A DNA stretch of 64,000 nucleotides from Zeimonas arvi (GTDB taxonomy: Bacteria; Pseudomonadota; Gammaproteobacteria; Burkholderiales; Burkholderiaceae_E). Numbering within the stretch: position 1 is the first letter of the stretch; each line of letters starts with the position of its first letter. The notes beneath the pieces are model-generated. The model did no database searches, was not told the origin of the DNA, and saw only the letters and a program-made list of their open reading frames with translations. The DNA lies in the NCBI RefSeq assembly GCF_008039575.1, contig NZ_VDUY01000001.1, forward strand, positions 186,001 to 250,000, written 5' to 3'. Both the position numbers and the translations under genes were made by a program. Positions 8,054-20,315 of the stretch are shown one piece after another.

Positions 8054-9022
8054 TCAGGCCCGACGGCGCGCCCGGCGATCGAGCCACTCGCCCAGGATCC
8101 CCTTGGGCATGTAGATGATGAAGAAGATCAGCAGCGCGCCGTAGATCAGCAGGTCGAGCCCGTGGATCTGGTTGCCGATCAGGATGCGCAGGCCTTCGGA
8201 GAGCAGCAGCAGGAACACCGCACCCGCGGTCGGCCCCAGCATCACGAACATCCCACCGGCGATCGCGCCGAACACCATCTGCAGCGAGATGCCGATGCCC
8301 GACACGGTCTCGGGATTCACGTAGAGCTGGTACTGCGCGTACAGCACGCCGCCGATCGCGGTCATGACCGCCGAGAGCATCGCGATCCGAAGCTTCGTCT
8401 GGCTCACGTTGATGCCGATCGAGGCGGCGGCGTCTTCCTCCTCGCTGATCGCCTGCAGGGCCAGCCGGCTCATGCTGCGATCGACGCGGTGCCATACGTA
8501 CAAGGCGAACAGCCAGCAGAGCAGCACCACGTAGAACCAGACCAGCTTGTCCGAGAACTGCAGCGCGTACAGCGAGCCGCTCGCGCCCTCGGCCACGCCT
8601 GGTTTCGGCGTGACGCCCAGCGAGCCGCCGGTGGTGTCGCGCAGCGCCACGATGATCAGCCGCACGACCTCGGCCAGGGCGAGCGTGACCAGCGCGAAGT
8701 AGTGGCCGACGATCTTGAAGCGGAAGCAGGGGTAGCCGATCACGAAGGCCACGGCCAGCGCGACGACGACCGCCACCACGGCGCCCGCCAGCGGCGGCAG
8801 GCCGAAGTGGTTCCACAGCATCACCACCGTGTAGGCGCCGATGCCGAAGAACGCACCGTGGCCGAGGCTCACCATGCCCAGCCGGCCCATCAGCGCCCAG
8901 CTGGTGTAGATGAAGCCCCAGAGCAGGGCCATGATCATCAGGTGCAGCGGGTAGACGCCGACCCCGGCCAGCGGGGCGATCGCCAGCAGCGCGAGCAAGA
9001 CCAGGAACACGGAGCGGCCCAT
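8054..9022 (-). CDS. livM: ABC transporter permease, LivM-type (system 2)
   Basis: A 322-residue inner-membrane permease and last gene of importer system 2. Landmarks are GMVSLGHGAFFGIGAYTVV (about 50-68), VIGYPCFRFKIVGHYFALVTLALAEV, and the cytoplasmic coupling loop SRLALQAISEEEDAAASIGIN. The hydrophobicity pattern and the C-terminal MPKGILGEW are family-typical. ATG 9022 begins two bases after the LivH2 stop. It is clearly a different paralogue from the system 1 LivM, so the two systems are not a recent tandem duplication. Confidence 0.91.
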   Translation of the reverse strand: MGRSVFLVLLALLAIAPLAGVGVYPLHLMIMALLWGFIYTSWALMGRLGMVSLGHGAFFGIGAYTVVMLWNHFGLPPLAGAVVAVVVALAVAFVIGYPCFRFKIVGHYFALVTLALAEVVRLIIVALRDTTGGSLGVTPKPGVAEGASGSLYALQFSDKLVWFYVVLLCWLFALYVWHRVDRSMSRLALQAISEEEDAAASIGINVSQTKLRIAMLSAVMTAIGGVLYAQYQLYVNPETVSGIGISLQMVFGAIAGGMFVMLGPTAGAVFLLLLSEGLRILIGNQIHGLDLLIYGALLIFFIIYMPKGILGEWLDRRARRRA

Positions 9023-9024
9023 GA

Positions 9025-9894
9025 TCAGCGACGCCTCGCGAACAGCCCCTCGGGCTTCCAGAACATCATGACGATGAAGAAGAGGAAGGCCAGGACATAG
9101 CCCCACTCGAGCTGGAACACGAAGCCGCCCACCGATATGAACTGTGCGAACACGAAGGCGGCCAGGAAGCCGCCGATCAGGTTGCCAAGGCCGCCCAGCA
9201 CGCAGATCAGGAAGGTGATCGGCCCGAAGGACAGCCCGATCGCCGGGTGGATGTCGTACTGCAGCACCAGCAGGCAGGCCGCGAGACCGGCCAGGCCTCC
9301 GCCCAGTGCCGAGGTGACGAGGTAGATGCGGCCGGCATTCACCCCCATGAGAGGCATGATCGCCCGGTCCTGGCTGATCGCCCGGATCGCGGTGCCCATG
9401 TAGGTGCGGGTGAGGAACAGCCAGGTTGCCAGGATGGCGGCCAGCGCCACCCCGAAGGCGATCAGCCGCGCCAGCGACAGGTTGATCTCGCCCACGCTGA
9501 CGCCGGGCAGGCGGATCCCGATGTTGCGGAACTCCACGCCGAAGGTCACGGTGGCCGCCGCCTGCAGGAAGAACAGCACGCCGCCGGTCACCAACAACTG
9601 GTTGATCGGCTCCGCGGACAGCACCGGCCGGATGATGAACTGGTGCAGCACCGCGCCCAGCAGCGCGACCAGCGCGATGCCGAACACGAAGGCGAGCCAC
9701 AGCGGCGCCCCCTGCACCGTGTGCAGCCACCAGATCCCGTACATGCCGACCATGATCAGCTCTGCGTAGCAGATCCAGACCACGTCGATCACGCCGAAGA
9801 CGAGGTTCAGGCCCAGCGCGAGCAGCGCGAGAAGCCCGCCGAGCAGCAGTCCGTTCAGCACTGCCTCGAGCAGGAAGATGTCGAAGAATTCCAT
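9025..9894 (-). CDS. livH: ABC transporter permease, LivH-type (system 2)
   Basis: A 289-residue inner-membrane permease. N-terminal GGLLALLALGLNLVFGVIDVVWICYAELIMVGMYG corresponds to the LivH signature, although the usual NxAHG is replaced by a WICYAEL variant. The loop RAISQDRAIMPLMGVNAGRIY is the ATPase coupling region and FWKPEGLF the usual terminus. ATG 9894 overlaps the stop of LivF2. It pairs with the LivM encoded downstream. Confidence 0.9.
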   Translation of the reverse strand: MEFFDIFLLEAVLNGLLLGGLLALLALGLNLVFGVIDVVWICYAELIMVGMYGIWWLHTVQGAPLWLAFVFGIALVALLGAVLHQFIIRPVLSAEPINQLLVTGGVLFFLQAAATVTFGVEFRNIGIRLPGVSVGEINLSLARLIAFGVALAAILATWLFLTRTYMGTAIRAISQDRAIMPLMGVNAGRIYLVTSALGGGLAGLAACLLVLQYDIHPAIGLSFGPITFLICVLGGLGNLIGGFLAAFVFAQFISVGGFVFQLEWGYVLAFLFFIVMMFWKPEGLFARRR

Positions 9895-10598
9895 CAGATC
9901 CCCAGGTAGGCCTTGCGGATCTCGTCGCTGGCGAGCAGCTCGGCAGAGGGACCGCTCATCCGGATCCGGCCGGTCTCGAGCAGGTAGCCGCGATCCACCA
10001 CCTGCAGCACCTGCTGGATGTTCTGTTCGACGATCAGCACCGTGTAACCCTCCGCCCGGATGCGCTTCATCAGCTCGAAGATCGACTGAACGATCACCGG
10101 CGCCAGGCCGGCCGAGGGCTCGTCGAGCAGGAGCAACTTGGGCTTGCTCATCAGCGCGCGGCCGATGGCGCACATCTGCTGCTCGCCGCCCGACATGGTG
10201 CCCGCCATCTGCAGCCGCCGCTCCTTCATCTTCGGGAACAGCGAATAGACGAACTCCAGCCGGTCGCGATAGTGCCTGCGCGCCGCGGGCGTGAAGGCGC
10301 CCATCATCAGGTTGTCCTCGACGGTGAGCCGCGGAAACAGCCTGCGCCCCTCGGGAACCTGCGCGATGCCGAGCGACACGACCTCGTGCGCCGGAAGCGC
10401 GTTGTAGCGGCGCCCCTCCATGACGATGTCGCCGGCGCTGGCATTGATCAGCCGGGAGATCGCGCGCAACAGCGTGGTCTTGCCGGCGCCGTTGGGCCCG
10501 ATCACCGCGATCGCCTCGCCGGCCTTCACCGACAGGGAAACGTCGAACAAGGCCTGGAATCCGCCGTAGCCGGCGCACAGCCCCTTGATGTCGAGCAT
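9894..10598 (-). CDS. livF: ABC transporter ATPase, LivF-type (system 2)
   Basis: A 234-residue ATPase with Walker A GPNGAGKT (34-41), signature MSGGEQQM, Walker B LLLLDEPSAGLAP and the canonical LivF switch VLIVEQNIQQ. I use ATG 10598, whose codon overlaps the LivG2 stop (TGATG); a TTG one codon earlier is less likely. Unlike the LivF of system 1, all landmarks and the full-length C-terminus are present. Confidence 0.92.
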   Translation of the reverse strand: MLDIKGLCAGYGGFQALFDVSLSVKAGEAIAVIGPNGAGKTTLLRAISRLINASAGDIVMEGRRYNALPAHEVVSLGIAQVPEGRRLFPRLTVEDNLMMGAFTPAARRHYRDRLEFVYSLFPKMKERRLQMAGTMSGGEQQMCAIGRALMSKPKLLLLDEPSAGLAPVIVQSIFELMKRIRAEGYTVLIVEQNIQQVLQVVDRGYLLETGRIRMSGPSAELLASDEIRKAYLGI

Positions 10599-11371
10599 CA
10601 ACCGGCCTCCGCGGCGGACTGTTGCCGGTCGAGCTGGCGGTGCACCGCCTCGGCATCGGAACCCAGGTAGACCTCGATGACCCTGGGATCGCGGGTCACC
10701 TCGGCCGGGGCGCCTTCGGCGATCAGCTCGCCGTGGTCGAGCACGATGCAGCGGTCGATGACCTTCATGAGCACGCCCATGATGTGCTCGACCCAGATGA
10801 TCGAGATGCCTCGCTCGTTGCGGATCCGCTCGAGCATCTCGGCAGCCTGGTTCATCTCGGCCTCGTCCAGGCCGCCGAGGCTCTCGTCGGCCAGCAGAAG
10901 CTTGGGCTGGGTGGCGAGCGCGCGCGCCATCTCGAGCTTCTTCAGGCCGGCGGCGCCGAGGCCCTCGACGCTCGCACCCGGGTCGCGCGGCAGGCCGATC
11001 AGTTCGAGCGCGTCGTGCGCGCGCCGCTCCGCTTCGGCACGGCCGATCTGGCCGCCGGCGCCGTAGTGGGCCGCGAGCACCGTGTTCTCGAGGATCGTGA
11101 GCTTGCGAAAGGGCCGCGGGATCTGGAAGGTGCGCGCCAGCCCGAGCTGGCAGATCCGGTACGGCGGCAGCCCGCCGATCTCGCGGCCGTCGAGCTGCAC
11201 CGAGCCGGCGCTCGGCGCGTACAGTCCGGCGATCACGTTGAAGGTCGTGCTCTTCCCCGATCCGTTCGGGCCGATCAGCCCGAGGATCTCGCCCTTTTCG
11301 AGCTCGAAGGAAAGCGCGTTGACCGCCGTGAAACCGCCGAACCGCCTGGTCAGTTCCTTGACGGAAAGCAC
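10598..11371 (-). CDS. livG: ABC transporter ATPase, LivG-type (system 2)
   Basis: A 257-residue ATPase with Walker A GPNGSGKS (34-41), the LivG-type FQIPRPF segment, and a signature region LGAAGLKKLEMARAL (degenerate relative to LSGG, as often in LivG). Walker B is LLLADESLGGLDE, with S in place of the usual P after the Walker B glutamate, and a VEHIM switch follows. A charged C-terminal tail of about 15 residues extends beyond the usual YLG end. Start is GTG 11371. The gene follows the binding-protein gene by 13 bases, giving the order K-G-F-H-M. Confidence 0.88.
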   Translation of the reverse strand: MLSVKELTRRFGGFTAVNALSFELEKGEILGLIGPNGSGKSTTFNVIAGLYAPSAGSVQLDGREIGGLPPYRICQLGLARTFQIPRPFRKLTILENTVLAAHYGAGGQIGRAEAERRAHDALELIGLPRDPGASVEGLGAAGLKKLEMARALATQPKLLLADESLGGLDEAEMNQAAEMLERIRNERGISIIWVEHIMGVLMKVIDRCIVLDHGELIAEGAPAEVTRDPRVIEVYLGSDAEAVHRQLDRQQSAAEAG

Positions 11372-11384
11372 GTGGCGCTCGCCG

Positions 11385-12755
11385 TCACTTGGCGTAGGCG
11401 TGGCCCTTGGGAAGGGGCAGCACCGCGTCCTTGGTCTTGATCGCGTCGGGCCACACGATGTAGGTGTCCTTCGCGTTGTACTGCATGACCACCGGCGAGG
11501 AGCGCTCGTTCTGGCCGGACATCGGGTGACCGGGCGGGAAGAACTTCACGCCGTAGCCCTGGATGGTGCCGCCGACCGGAATGTCGGTTTCCAGCGAGGC
11601 CTGGCGCAGCGCCTCGGGCGAGATGCCGCCATGCTTCTTGATCGCTCGCGGCAGAACGTCGGTGAAGAAGATCCACGCCTGGTTGAAGCCCATCGACACG
11701 TGCGGCGGGACCTCGTCGGCCTTGGTCTCGGCCACGTAACGCCTGACCATCTCCTTGGTGACGTCGCCGAGCCCCGGCGCGAGGGTCTTGGGGTCGAGCA
11801 GTTGCGCCGCCACCGGGTCGACGTTGTAGATCAGGTTGGCGTCGTCCTTGAAGGTGGCGTAGAGCTTGTCGAACTGGCCGTAACCGGCGCCGTGGCCGAT
11901 CAGCGCGTCCCACTTCAGGCCCTGCTCCTTGGCCTGGCGCAGGAAGAGCGTGATGTCGGGGTTGTAGCCGGTGTGCAGGATGGCGTCGGGGCGCGCGCGG
12001 CGCAGCTTGGTGACCAGCGGCGAGAGGTCGGGCGAGGTCGCGGCATAGCCCTCCTTGATCGCGATCTGCATGCCGAGCTGCTTGCAGGTGGCCTCGTTGC
12101 CGGCGGCCACGCCGGCGCCGTAGGGGCCGTCCTCGTAGATGATCGCGACCTTCAGGTCCTTGACCTCCTTGCCGAGCTTGCTCTTGGCGTTTTCGGCCAG
12201 GAACTTGCACGAGGCCTCGCCGAACTGGTCGGAGTGGACCTGGGCGCGGAAGACGTTCCTGAGGTTCTTGTCCTTGAACACGCTGGAGGCCACGCAGATG
12301 TTGGCCCACATGAAGCTCTTGGCCTGGTCGACCTTCTGGGCCATCGGCACGCAGTGCGCCGACGAGAACACGCCCATGATCATGTCGACCTTTTCCTGGT
12401 TGAGCAGGCGCTCGGTCTCGTTGATGGCCACCTCGGCCTTGCTCTGTGCGTCGGCGTAGATCGGGACGATCTTGTAGCCCTCCACCCCGCCGCGCTCGTT
12501 GATCATGTCGATCGCGTACTTGTTGCCGAGGTAGCCCGCGTGCGAGCCGCCCGCCGCCAGCGGGCCGGTCAGGTCGTAGATGACGCCGATCTTGATCTGC
12601 TTGTCCTGCGCGTGGGCCTGCCCCGGGGCGGCGAGCCCGCACACGGCCAGGGTCGCGACGGCTGCGGCGCCGACCGACAGTGCGGATGCGGAAAGTGCGG
12701 AAGCCGATTGGCGGGCGCGAGAGATCGCGACCGCAAGGCGGGTGAACGTGCGCAT
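11385..12755 (-). CDS. livK: HAAT-family periplasmic solute-binding protein (system 2)
   Basis: A 456-residue periplasmic binding protein. Its long N-terminal region (about 49 residues) contains twin arginines and an A-rich hydrophobic core ending GQAHAQD, so it is a signal peptide, possibly starting from an internal codon. The mature part begins KQIKIGVIYDLTGPLAAGGSHAG, the classic first strand of this fold, and HCVPMAQKVDQAKSFMWANICVAS is a ligand-lobe segment. RBS: GGAGGAGAC just before the ATG. It is long like the system 1 protein but not close to it in sequence. A promoter with TACACT as -10 lies about 70 bases upstream. Confidence 0.87.
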   Translation of the reverse strand: MRTFTRLAVAISRARQSASALSASALSVGAAAVATLAVCGLAAPGQAHAQDKQIKIGVIYDLTGPLAAGGSHAGYLGNKYAIDMINERGGVEGYKIVPIYADAQSKAEVAINETERLLNQEKVDMIMGVFSSAHCVPMAQKVDQAKSFMWANICVASSVFKDKNLRNVFRAQVHSDQFGEASCKFLAENAKSKLGKEVKDLKVAIIYEDGPYGAGVAAGNEATCKQLGMQIAIKEGYAATSPDLSPLVTKLRRARPDAILHTGYNPDITLFLRQAKEQGLKWDALIGHGAGYGQFDKLYATFKDDANLIYNVDPVAAQLLDPKTLAPGLGDVTKEMVRRYVAETKADEVPPHVSMGFNQAWIFFTDVLPRAIKKHGGISPEALRQASLETDIPVGGTIQGYGVKFFPPGHPMSGQNERSSPVVMQYNAKDTYIVWPDAIKTKDAVLPLPKGHAYAK

Positions 12756-12825
12756 GCTTGTCTCCTCCAGGATCGTTGCCTGTGCGCCGCGCGGTTCATT
12801 GACGACCGCTTCGGCTTGCGGAAAC

Positions 12826-12855
12826 AGTGTAGCCGACGGTTTTCGCCGGTGTCAC
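12826..12855 (-). promoter_or_regulatory. Candidate sigma-70 promoter for the system 2 importer
   Basis: On the minus strand GTGACA (12855-12850) and TACACT (12831-12826) are separated by 18 bases, matching the -35 and -10 consensus at 5/6 and 4/6. It lies just after the pheA stop, 71 bases upstream of the solute-binding protein start, so the importer probably has its own promoter. Confidence 0.4.
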
Positions 12856-12884
12856 GCGCTTTCGGTGCCCGCCCGACGCCCGCG

Positions 12885-14000
12885 TCAGACCACCGCGCGG
12901 GGATACGAACCCACGACCTTGCAGAAGGCCGAGTTGCGGCGCAGCTCCTCGAGCGCGGTCGCGACGTTCGTGTCGCTCTGGTGGCCGAGGATGTCGATGT
13001 AGAAGTAGTACTCCCATTCGCCCCGGCGCGCGGGCCGCGACTCGAAGCGCTTCATCGACACGCCGTGGCGGGCGAGCGGTTCGATCAGCGCGTGCACCGC
13101 CCCCGCACGGTCGGGCACCGACAGGATCAGCGAGGTCTGGTCGGCCCCCGTGGCCGCGCACTCGTAGCGGCCCACCACCGCGAAGCGCGTGCGATTGTTC
13201 GGATCGTCCTGGATGCTGCGGGCGACCAGCTCGAGGCCGTAGCGCGCGGCCGCGTTCTCGCCGGCGATCGCCGCGGTGGCGGCGTCGAGCGAGGCCAGCC
13301 TGGCGGCCTCGGCGTTGCTCGCAACCGGCACGCGCTCGATGCCGGGACAGTTCCGGTCGAGCCATCCGATGCACTGGGCGAGCGACTGCGCGTGCGAGAC
13401 GATGCGCGTGACCCCCTCCAGCGTGCCGCCCAGGCTCATCAGGTTCTGGCGCACCGGCACCAGGACCTCCCCGCTGATCGCGAGCGAAGTCTCGAGGAAC
13501 AGGTCGAGCGTGCGGTTGACCGCGCCCTCGGTCGAGTTCTCCACCGGCACGACGCCGAAGTCCACGGTGCCGGCCTCGGTGGCGCGGAACACCTCGTCGA
13601 TCGTCGGGCAGGCGATCGGGTCGACCCCGCTGCCGAAGTGCTTGAGCAGGGCCTGCTCCGAGAAGGTGCCGGCCGGCCCCAGGTAGGCGACCCGCATCCT
13701 GCGCTCGAGCTCGCGGCAAGCCGACACGATCTCCCGCCAGACCGCCTCGATCGCCGCGCCGGGCAGCGGGCCCGGATTGGCCTCGCGCAGCTTGCGCATG
13801 ATCAGCGCCTCGCGCTCGGGCCGATAGACCGGCGCATCGGTCGTCTTCTTCAGTTCGCCCACTTCCTGCGCGAGCCGGGCGCGCCGGCTCAGCAGCGCGA
13901 GCAGCTCGCGATCGACCTCGTCGATCCGCACGCGCAGCGAGTCGAGTCGCGGGTCGCCCTTCGCGTCGGTCGCGCCCTGAGTGTTGTCTTGCTCAGCCAT
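12885..14000 (-). CDS. pheA: Bifunctional chorismate mutase / prephenate dehydratase
   Basis: A 371-residue P-protein that makes phenylpyruvate from chorismate via prephenate. Domains in order: AroQ chorismate mutase (about 18-105, [19 protein letters not shown]), prephenate dehydratase (about 110-285, starting [15 protein letters not shown] with [18 protein letters not shown]), and a C-terminal ACT regulatory domain (about 295-365) with the phenylalanine-binding ESRP motif. The architecture suits feedback inhibition by phenylalanine. The start overlaps the serC stop by eight bases, giving serC-pheA coupling. In related genomes hisC comes next; here a new promoter and transporter genes follow. 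Confidence 0.96.
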   Translation of the reverse strand: MAEQDNTQGATDAKGDPRLDSLRVRIDEVDRELLALLSRRARLAQEVGELKKTTDAPVYRPEREALIMRKLREANPGPLPGAAIEAVWREIVSACRELERRMRVAYLGPAGTFSEQALLKHFGSGVDPIACPTIDEVFRATEAGTVDFGVVPVENSTEGAVNRTLDLFLETSLAISGEVLVPVRQNLMSLGGTLEGVTRIVSHAQSLAQCIGWLDRNCPGIERVPVASNAEAARLASLDAATAAIAGENAAARYGLELVARSIQDDPNNRTRFAVVGRYECAATGADQTSLILSVPDRAGAVHALIEPLARHGVSMKRFESRPARRGEWEYYFYIDILGHQSDTNVATALEELRRNSAFCKVVGSYPRAVV

Positions 14001-15132
14001 GGCGGCGCTCGAAGTCCTTCATGTAGCCGACCAGGGCGCGCACGCCCTCGATCGGCATCGCGTTGTACAACGAGGCGCGCATGCCGCCCACGCTGCGATG
14101 CCCCTTGAGCTGCAGCAGGCCGGCAGACTCGGCGCCCTTCAGGAAGTCGGCGTCGAGCGCCCGGTCCTTCAGGAAGAAGGGCACGTTCATCCGTGAACGG
14201 TCCTGCCTGCGCACCCGGTTCTCGTACAAGCCGCTGGCGTCGATGTAGTCGTACAGCAGCGCGGCCTTCTCGATGTTGCGCGCCTCCATGGCGGCAACCC
14301 CGCCCTGTCGCTTGAGCCAGGCGAAGACCAGTCCGGCGACCCAGATCGCAAAGGTGGGCGGCGTGTTGTACATCGAGTCGTTGTCGGCCACCACCTTGTA
14401 GTCGAAGGCGGTCGGGCACAGCGGATGCGCCCTGCCGATGAGGTCCTCGCGGACGATCACGATCGTCAGGCCGGCCGGCCCGATGTTCTTCTGCGCGCCG
14501 CCGTACAGACAGCCGTAGCGGCTCACGTCGATCTCGCGCGACAGCACGTGCGAGGACACGTCGACCACGATCGGCACGCCGGCCGGCACGTCGGCGGGGC
14601 CGGCGCCCTGCGAAGGCGGCCGCTGGAACTCGACGCCGTCGATGGTCTCGTTGGTGCACAGGTGCAGGTAGGCGGCATCGGGCGACATGCGCCACTGCGA
14701 CTGCTCGGGCACGAAGGTGTAGGCGCCGGTCTCGCCATCGCGATGAGGCGCGGGCAGCTTCGCCGCGTCGGCCACCAGGTTGACCCGGGCGTAGCGCGCG
14801 GCTTCCTTCGCGGACCTGGCCGACCACTGGCCGGTGACCAGGTAATCGGCATGCCCGCCGCCGCGCAGCAGGTTCATCGGCACGATCGCGTTCTCCGCGA
14901 TCGCCCCGCCCTGCATGAACAGCACCTTGTAGTGCTCCGGGATCCGCATCAGCTCGCGCAGGTCGGCCACGGCCTGCGCGTGGATGCCCATGAACTCGGG
15001 GCCTCGATGGCTCATCTCCATCACGGACATGCCGGTGCCGTGCCAGTCGGGCAGTTCGTCGGCGACCTGGCGCAGCACTTCCTTGGGAAGCACCGCCGGC
15101 CCTGCGGAGAAGTTGTAGACGGTTTCGGACAT
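13993..15132 (-). CDS. serC: Phosphoserine aminotransferase
   Basis: A 379-residue class V PLP aminotransferase that converts 3-phosphohydroxypyruvate to phosphoserine (and 3-hydroxy-4-phosphohydroxythreonine formation for vitamin B6). Visible are [11 protein letters not shown] at the N-terminus, the SHRGPEF substrate region, [10 protein letters not shown] and the Schiff-base lysine K215 in [12 protein letters not shown]. The C-terminal segment carries [27 protein letters not shown], the usual phosphate-binding end. I prefer ATG 15132 (MSETVYNFS) to an upstream ATG six residues earlier. It precedes and overlaps pheA. Confidence 0.96.
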   Translation of the reverse strand: MSETVYNFSAGPAVLPKEVLRQVADELPDWHGTGMSVMEMSHRGPEFMGIHAQAVADLRELMRIPEHYKVLFMQGGAIAENAIVPMNLLRGGGHADYLVTGQWSARSAKEAARYARVNLVADAAKLPAPHRDGETGAYTFVPEQSQWRMSPDAAYLHLCTNETIDGVEFQRPPSQGAGPADVPAGVPIVVDVSSHVLSREIDVSRYGCLYGGAQKNIGPAGLTIVIVREDLIGRAHPLCPTAFDYKVVADNDSMYNTPPTFAIWVAGLVFAWLKRQGGVAAMEARNIEKAALLYDYIDASGLYENRVRRQDRSRMNVPFFLKDRALDADFLKGAESAGLLQLKGHRSVGGMRASLYNAMPIEGVRALVGYMKDFERRHG

Positions 15133-15178
15133 GACGGCGGATCGTATCAAAGCGGAAGGGGTCGGGAGGCGCGCCGGC

Positions 15179-16168
15179 TCATCGGCCCGGCAGCACGAGC
15201 AGCAGCAGGGGCAGGCTGGCCGCGGCGATCAGCGTGGACAGGGTCACGCCGGCGCTCGCCTGCTCGGCGCCGGCGCGGTAGCGCTGTGCGAAGAGATAGA
15301 CGTTCGCGCCGATCGGCAGCGAGGCGGTCACCGTGGCCACGGCCAGTGGCAGCGGCGGGAGCTCGAGCAGCCAGCGGCCGATCGCGTAGGCGACGACCGG
15401 ATGCACGAAGCTCTTGAGCGCGGCCAGCGAGGCGGCCCCGCGCAAGCCCCGGCGCAGGTCGAACTGCGCGAGCGATGCGCCGAGCAGCACCAGGCAAAGC
15501 GGCGCGGCGGCGCCGGCCAGCATGCCCAGCGGCACGTCGAGCGGGCGCGGCAGCTTCAGGCCCGCCGCCGAAAACGCGAGGCCGGCCAGGATGGGCAGCA
15601 CCACCGGATGGATCAGCGAATTGCGCACCACCAGGGCGACCTGGGCGGCGAGCCGGCCGCGATCGCGGTGGGGCGCCGCGTCCGCGGCGGCCCCCCCTCG
15701 CGCGTGCGCCGCCGGCGCCGCCCCGCCGGACAGCTCGATCAGCAGCGTGCCCAGCGTGAGGAAGGTCAGCGCGTGCAGCGCGATGATGGTCAGCAGGAAG
15801 GCCAGCCCCTCCTCGCCGAAAGCCAGCCGGACCAGCGGAATGCCGAGCATCGCGGTGTTCGAGAACACGCCGCACAGGGCCTGGATCACCGCCTGGTCCA
15901 TCGGGACCCCGCGACAGCGCTGCACCCCCAGCACCGCGGCGAAGAGCGGCAGGCCGGCGCCGTAGTAGGCGAGCGCCGCACCCGGCGACAGGGTGTCGAA
16001 CTCCACCCGCGCCAGCGCGCCGAACAGCAACGCCGGCATGAAGATCAGGAAGGTCGCGTCGGAAAGCGCGCGAACCGCCGCATCGGTGAAGCGCCCCGCC
16101 CGGGCGGCGCCGTAGCCGATCGCGATCAGCACGACGACGGGGAAGATGACCTCGAAGAAGATCGGCAT
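15179..16168 (-). CDS. AEC-family (auxin efflux carrier-type) permease
   Basis: A 329-residue integral membrane protein of the AEC/MdcF/YfdV transporter family, which typically exports or exchanges malonate, malate or other small carboxylates. It has about ten hydrophobic segments arranged in two halves, with [27 protein letters not shown] and the second-half crossover [16 protein letters not shown]; FxNTxxLGxP and the LGxxL motif are family landmarks. Start ATG 16168. It sits between gyrA and serC, same strand, with short gaps of 35 and 46 bases, a position not normally occupied in the gyrA-serC-pheA block. Substrate unknown. Confidence 0.85.
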   Translation of the reverse strand: MPIFFEVIFPVVVLIAIGYGAARAGRFTDAAVRALSDATFLIFMPALLFGALARVEFDTLSPGAALAYYGAGLPLFAAVLGVQRCRGVPMDQAVIQALCGVFSNTAMLGIPLVRLAFGEEGLAFLLTIIALHALTFLTLGTLLIELSGGAAPAAHARGGAAADAAPHRDRGRLAAQVALVVRNSLIHPVVLPILAGLAFSAAGLKLPRPLDVPLGMLAGAAAPLCLVLLGASLAQFDLRRGLRGAASLAALKSFVHPVVAYAIGRWLLELPPLPLAVATVTASLPIGANVYLFAQRYRAGAEQASAGVTLSTLIAAASLPLLLLVLPGR

Positions 16169-16203
16169 CGGCGCGTCGCGCTGGGGCCCGCTGCGGGCCG
16201 GCC

Positions 16204-18852
<2,649 letters not shown>

Positions 18853-18897
18853 GTGCTGCGGGGTCCCGGAGAGGAATACGAGGAGCTAAATCTTTGA

Positions 18898-18903
18898 ATT
18901 TTA
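18898..18903 (-). promoter_or_regulatory. Possible gyrA -10 hexamer
   Basis: TAAAAT (5/6 to the consensus) on the minus strand, 46 bases upstream of the gyrA ATG, in the only AT-rich patch of the gyrA/amidohydrolase divergent region. No good -35 is visible at 16-18 bases, so the call is weak. Confidence 0.35.
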
Positions 18904-18973
18904 ACACGCGACACCATCCCGCCCGGCCGGGCTGTGCTTAAATCGCGCGGAACCCAGCCAAGGAAGCGTTCGC

Positions 18974-20308
18974 ATGCCGGAAGCCGTCATCCTCGCCCCG
19001 CAATGGATCGCACCGGTCGCCCCGGACCCGCGCGTGCTGACCGGCCATGCGGTGCTCGTCGAGGACGGACGGATCGCCGAGCTCGCGCCTTTCGACGGGC
19101 TGCGCGAACGGCATCCCGACGTGCCGCTCACCCTCCTGCCCGGGCAACTGCTGGTCCCGGGCTTCGTGAACCTGCACACCCACGCGGCCATGTCGCTGTT
19201 GCGCGGCGTGGCCGACGACCTGCCGCTTCACGACTGGTTGCGCAAGCGGATCTGGCCGCTGGAAGGCAAGCTGGTGTCGCGGGCCTTCGTGCGCGACGGC
19301 GCCCTGCTCGCCGCCCACGAAATGCTGATGGGCGGCACGACCTGCTTCAACGACATGTACTTCTTCCCCGAGGAGGCGGTGGCGGCGGCGCGTCAGCTCG
19401 GGATGCGCAGCATGCAGGGCATCATCGTCATCGAGTTCCCGAGCGCCTACGCGTCGGATGCCGGCGACTATCTGAGGAAGGGGCTCGAGCTGCGCGACCG
19501 GCACAGGGACGACCCGATGGTCGGTTTCTGCCTGGCGCCGCACGCCCCCTACACGGTCAGCGACGAGACCCTGAAGCGGGTGGCCGTGCTGGCACGCGAG
19601 CTGGGCCTCCCCATCCACACCCATGTCCACGAAACTGCTGCCGAGATCGAGGAATCCCAGTCTCGGCACGGCAAGCGGCCACTGCAGCGGCTGGACGCCC
19701 TGGGCTTGCTGGGCCCGGAACTGATCGCGGTTCACGCGGTGCACCTCGACGACAACGACTTGCGGCTGCTCGCCACGGCCGGCGCCTCGGTCGCCCACTG
19801 CCCGCATTCGAACCTGAAGCTGGCCAGCGGCATTGCACCGGTGGCGCGCATGATCGAGTCGGGCATCCGGGTGGGCATAGGCACCGACGGCTCGGCCAGC
19901 AACAACCGGCTCGATCTGCTGCAGGAGGCGCGCACCGCTGCCCTGCTCGCCAAGGGAAGCTCGGGGCAGGCGGACGCCTGGCCCGCCGCGCGGGTGCTGA
20001 GGGCGCTCACCCTGGACGCCGCCGCGGCCCTCGGACTGGACGATCGGATCGGCTCGATCGAAGCCGGCAAACGCGCCGACCTGGTGGCGGTGGACCTCTC
20101 GGCCCCCGAGCTTTCGCCGGTTTTCGACCCGGTCTCGCAACTCGTTTACGCGGCCGGACGCGAGCATGTGCAGCATGTCTGGATCGACGGCCGGCATGTT
20201 GTCCGAAAGCGACAATTAACTGACGACGTTGCAAGCGAGGCTGTTTCCGAATTGGTTGGCCGAACGGCGCTATGGCACAATCGGACCGGTGAAATCCTGT
20301 CAGGCTGA
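18974..20308 (+). CDS. TRZ/ATZ-type amidohydrolase (S-adenosylhomocysteine/5-methylthioadenosine deaminase-like)
   Basis: A 444-residue metal-dependent hydrolase of the amidohydrolase superfamily. The first metal motif is NLHTH (H68, H70). HVHETAAEIEES, HAVHLDDNDL, HCPHSNLKLASG and GTDGSASNNRLDLL carry the remaining ligands and substrate residues of the MtaD/TrzA/AtzA group. Members of this group deaminate MTA, SAH or guanine-like ring amines; MTA/SAH deaminase is the most likely role. The neighbourhood (divergent from gyrA and upstream of ompA-ubiG) is common in Burkholderiales. RBS-like AAGGAAG precedes the ATG. Confidence 0.83.
   Translation: MPEAVILAPQWIAPVAPDPRVLTGHAVLVEDGRIAELAPFDGLRERHPDVPLTLLPGQLLVPGFVNLHTHAAMSLLRGVADDLPLHDWLRKRIWPLEGKLVSRAFVRDGALLAAHEMLMGGTTCFNDMYFFPEEAVAAARQLGMRSMQGIIVIEFPSAYASDAGDYLRKGLELRDRHRDDPMVGFCLAPHAPYTVSDETLKRVAVLARELGLPIHTHVHETAAEIEESQSRHGKRPLQRLDALGLLGPELIAVHAVHLDDNDLRLLATAGASVAHCPHSNLKLASGIAPVARMIESGIRVGIGTDGSASNNRLDLLQEARTAALLAKGSSGQADAWPAARVLRALTLDAAAALGLDDRIGSIEAGKRADLVAVDLSAPELSPVFDPVSQLVYAAGREHVQHVWIDGRHVVRKRQLTDDVASEAVSELVGRTALWHNRTGEILSG
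20252..20281 (+). promoter_or_regulatory. Candidate ompA promoter
   Basis: TTGGTT (20252-20257) and CACAAT (20276-20281) with an 18-base spacer, lying inside the 3' end of the amidohydrolase gene. It would give an ompA leader of about 120 bases that starts just before the 20297-20315 inverted repeat. Confidence 0.35.
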
Positions 20309-20315
20309 CTGACAG
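20297..20315 (+). repeat. Inverted repeat at the start of the ompA leader
   Basis: CTGTCAG and CTGACAG, perfect 7-base arms around GCTGA, spanning the amidohydrolase stop codon. If ompA is transcribed from the candidate promoter just upstream, this hairpin lies near the 5' end of its mRNA. Confidence 0.4.

Noticed and set aside
8054-12755. Recent tandem duplication of one liv importer
   Set aside because: The two systems have different gene order and clearly different sequences in all five subunits, so they are not a recent copy of each other.
11082-14108. Very long open frame (over 1000 codons) on the plus strand, opposite livG2, livK2, pheA and serC
   Set aside because: It is antisense to well-supported genes; in GC-rich DNA the frame opposite codon position 3 stays open. 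Its translation is low-complexity (R, G, H, D rich) with no motif.
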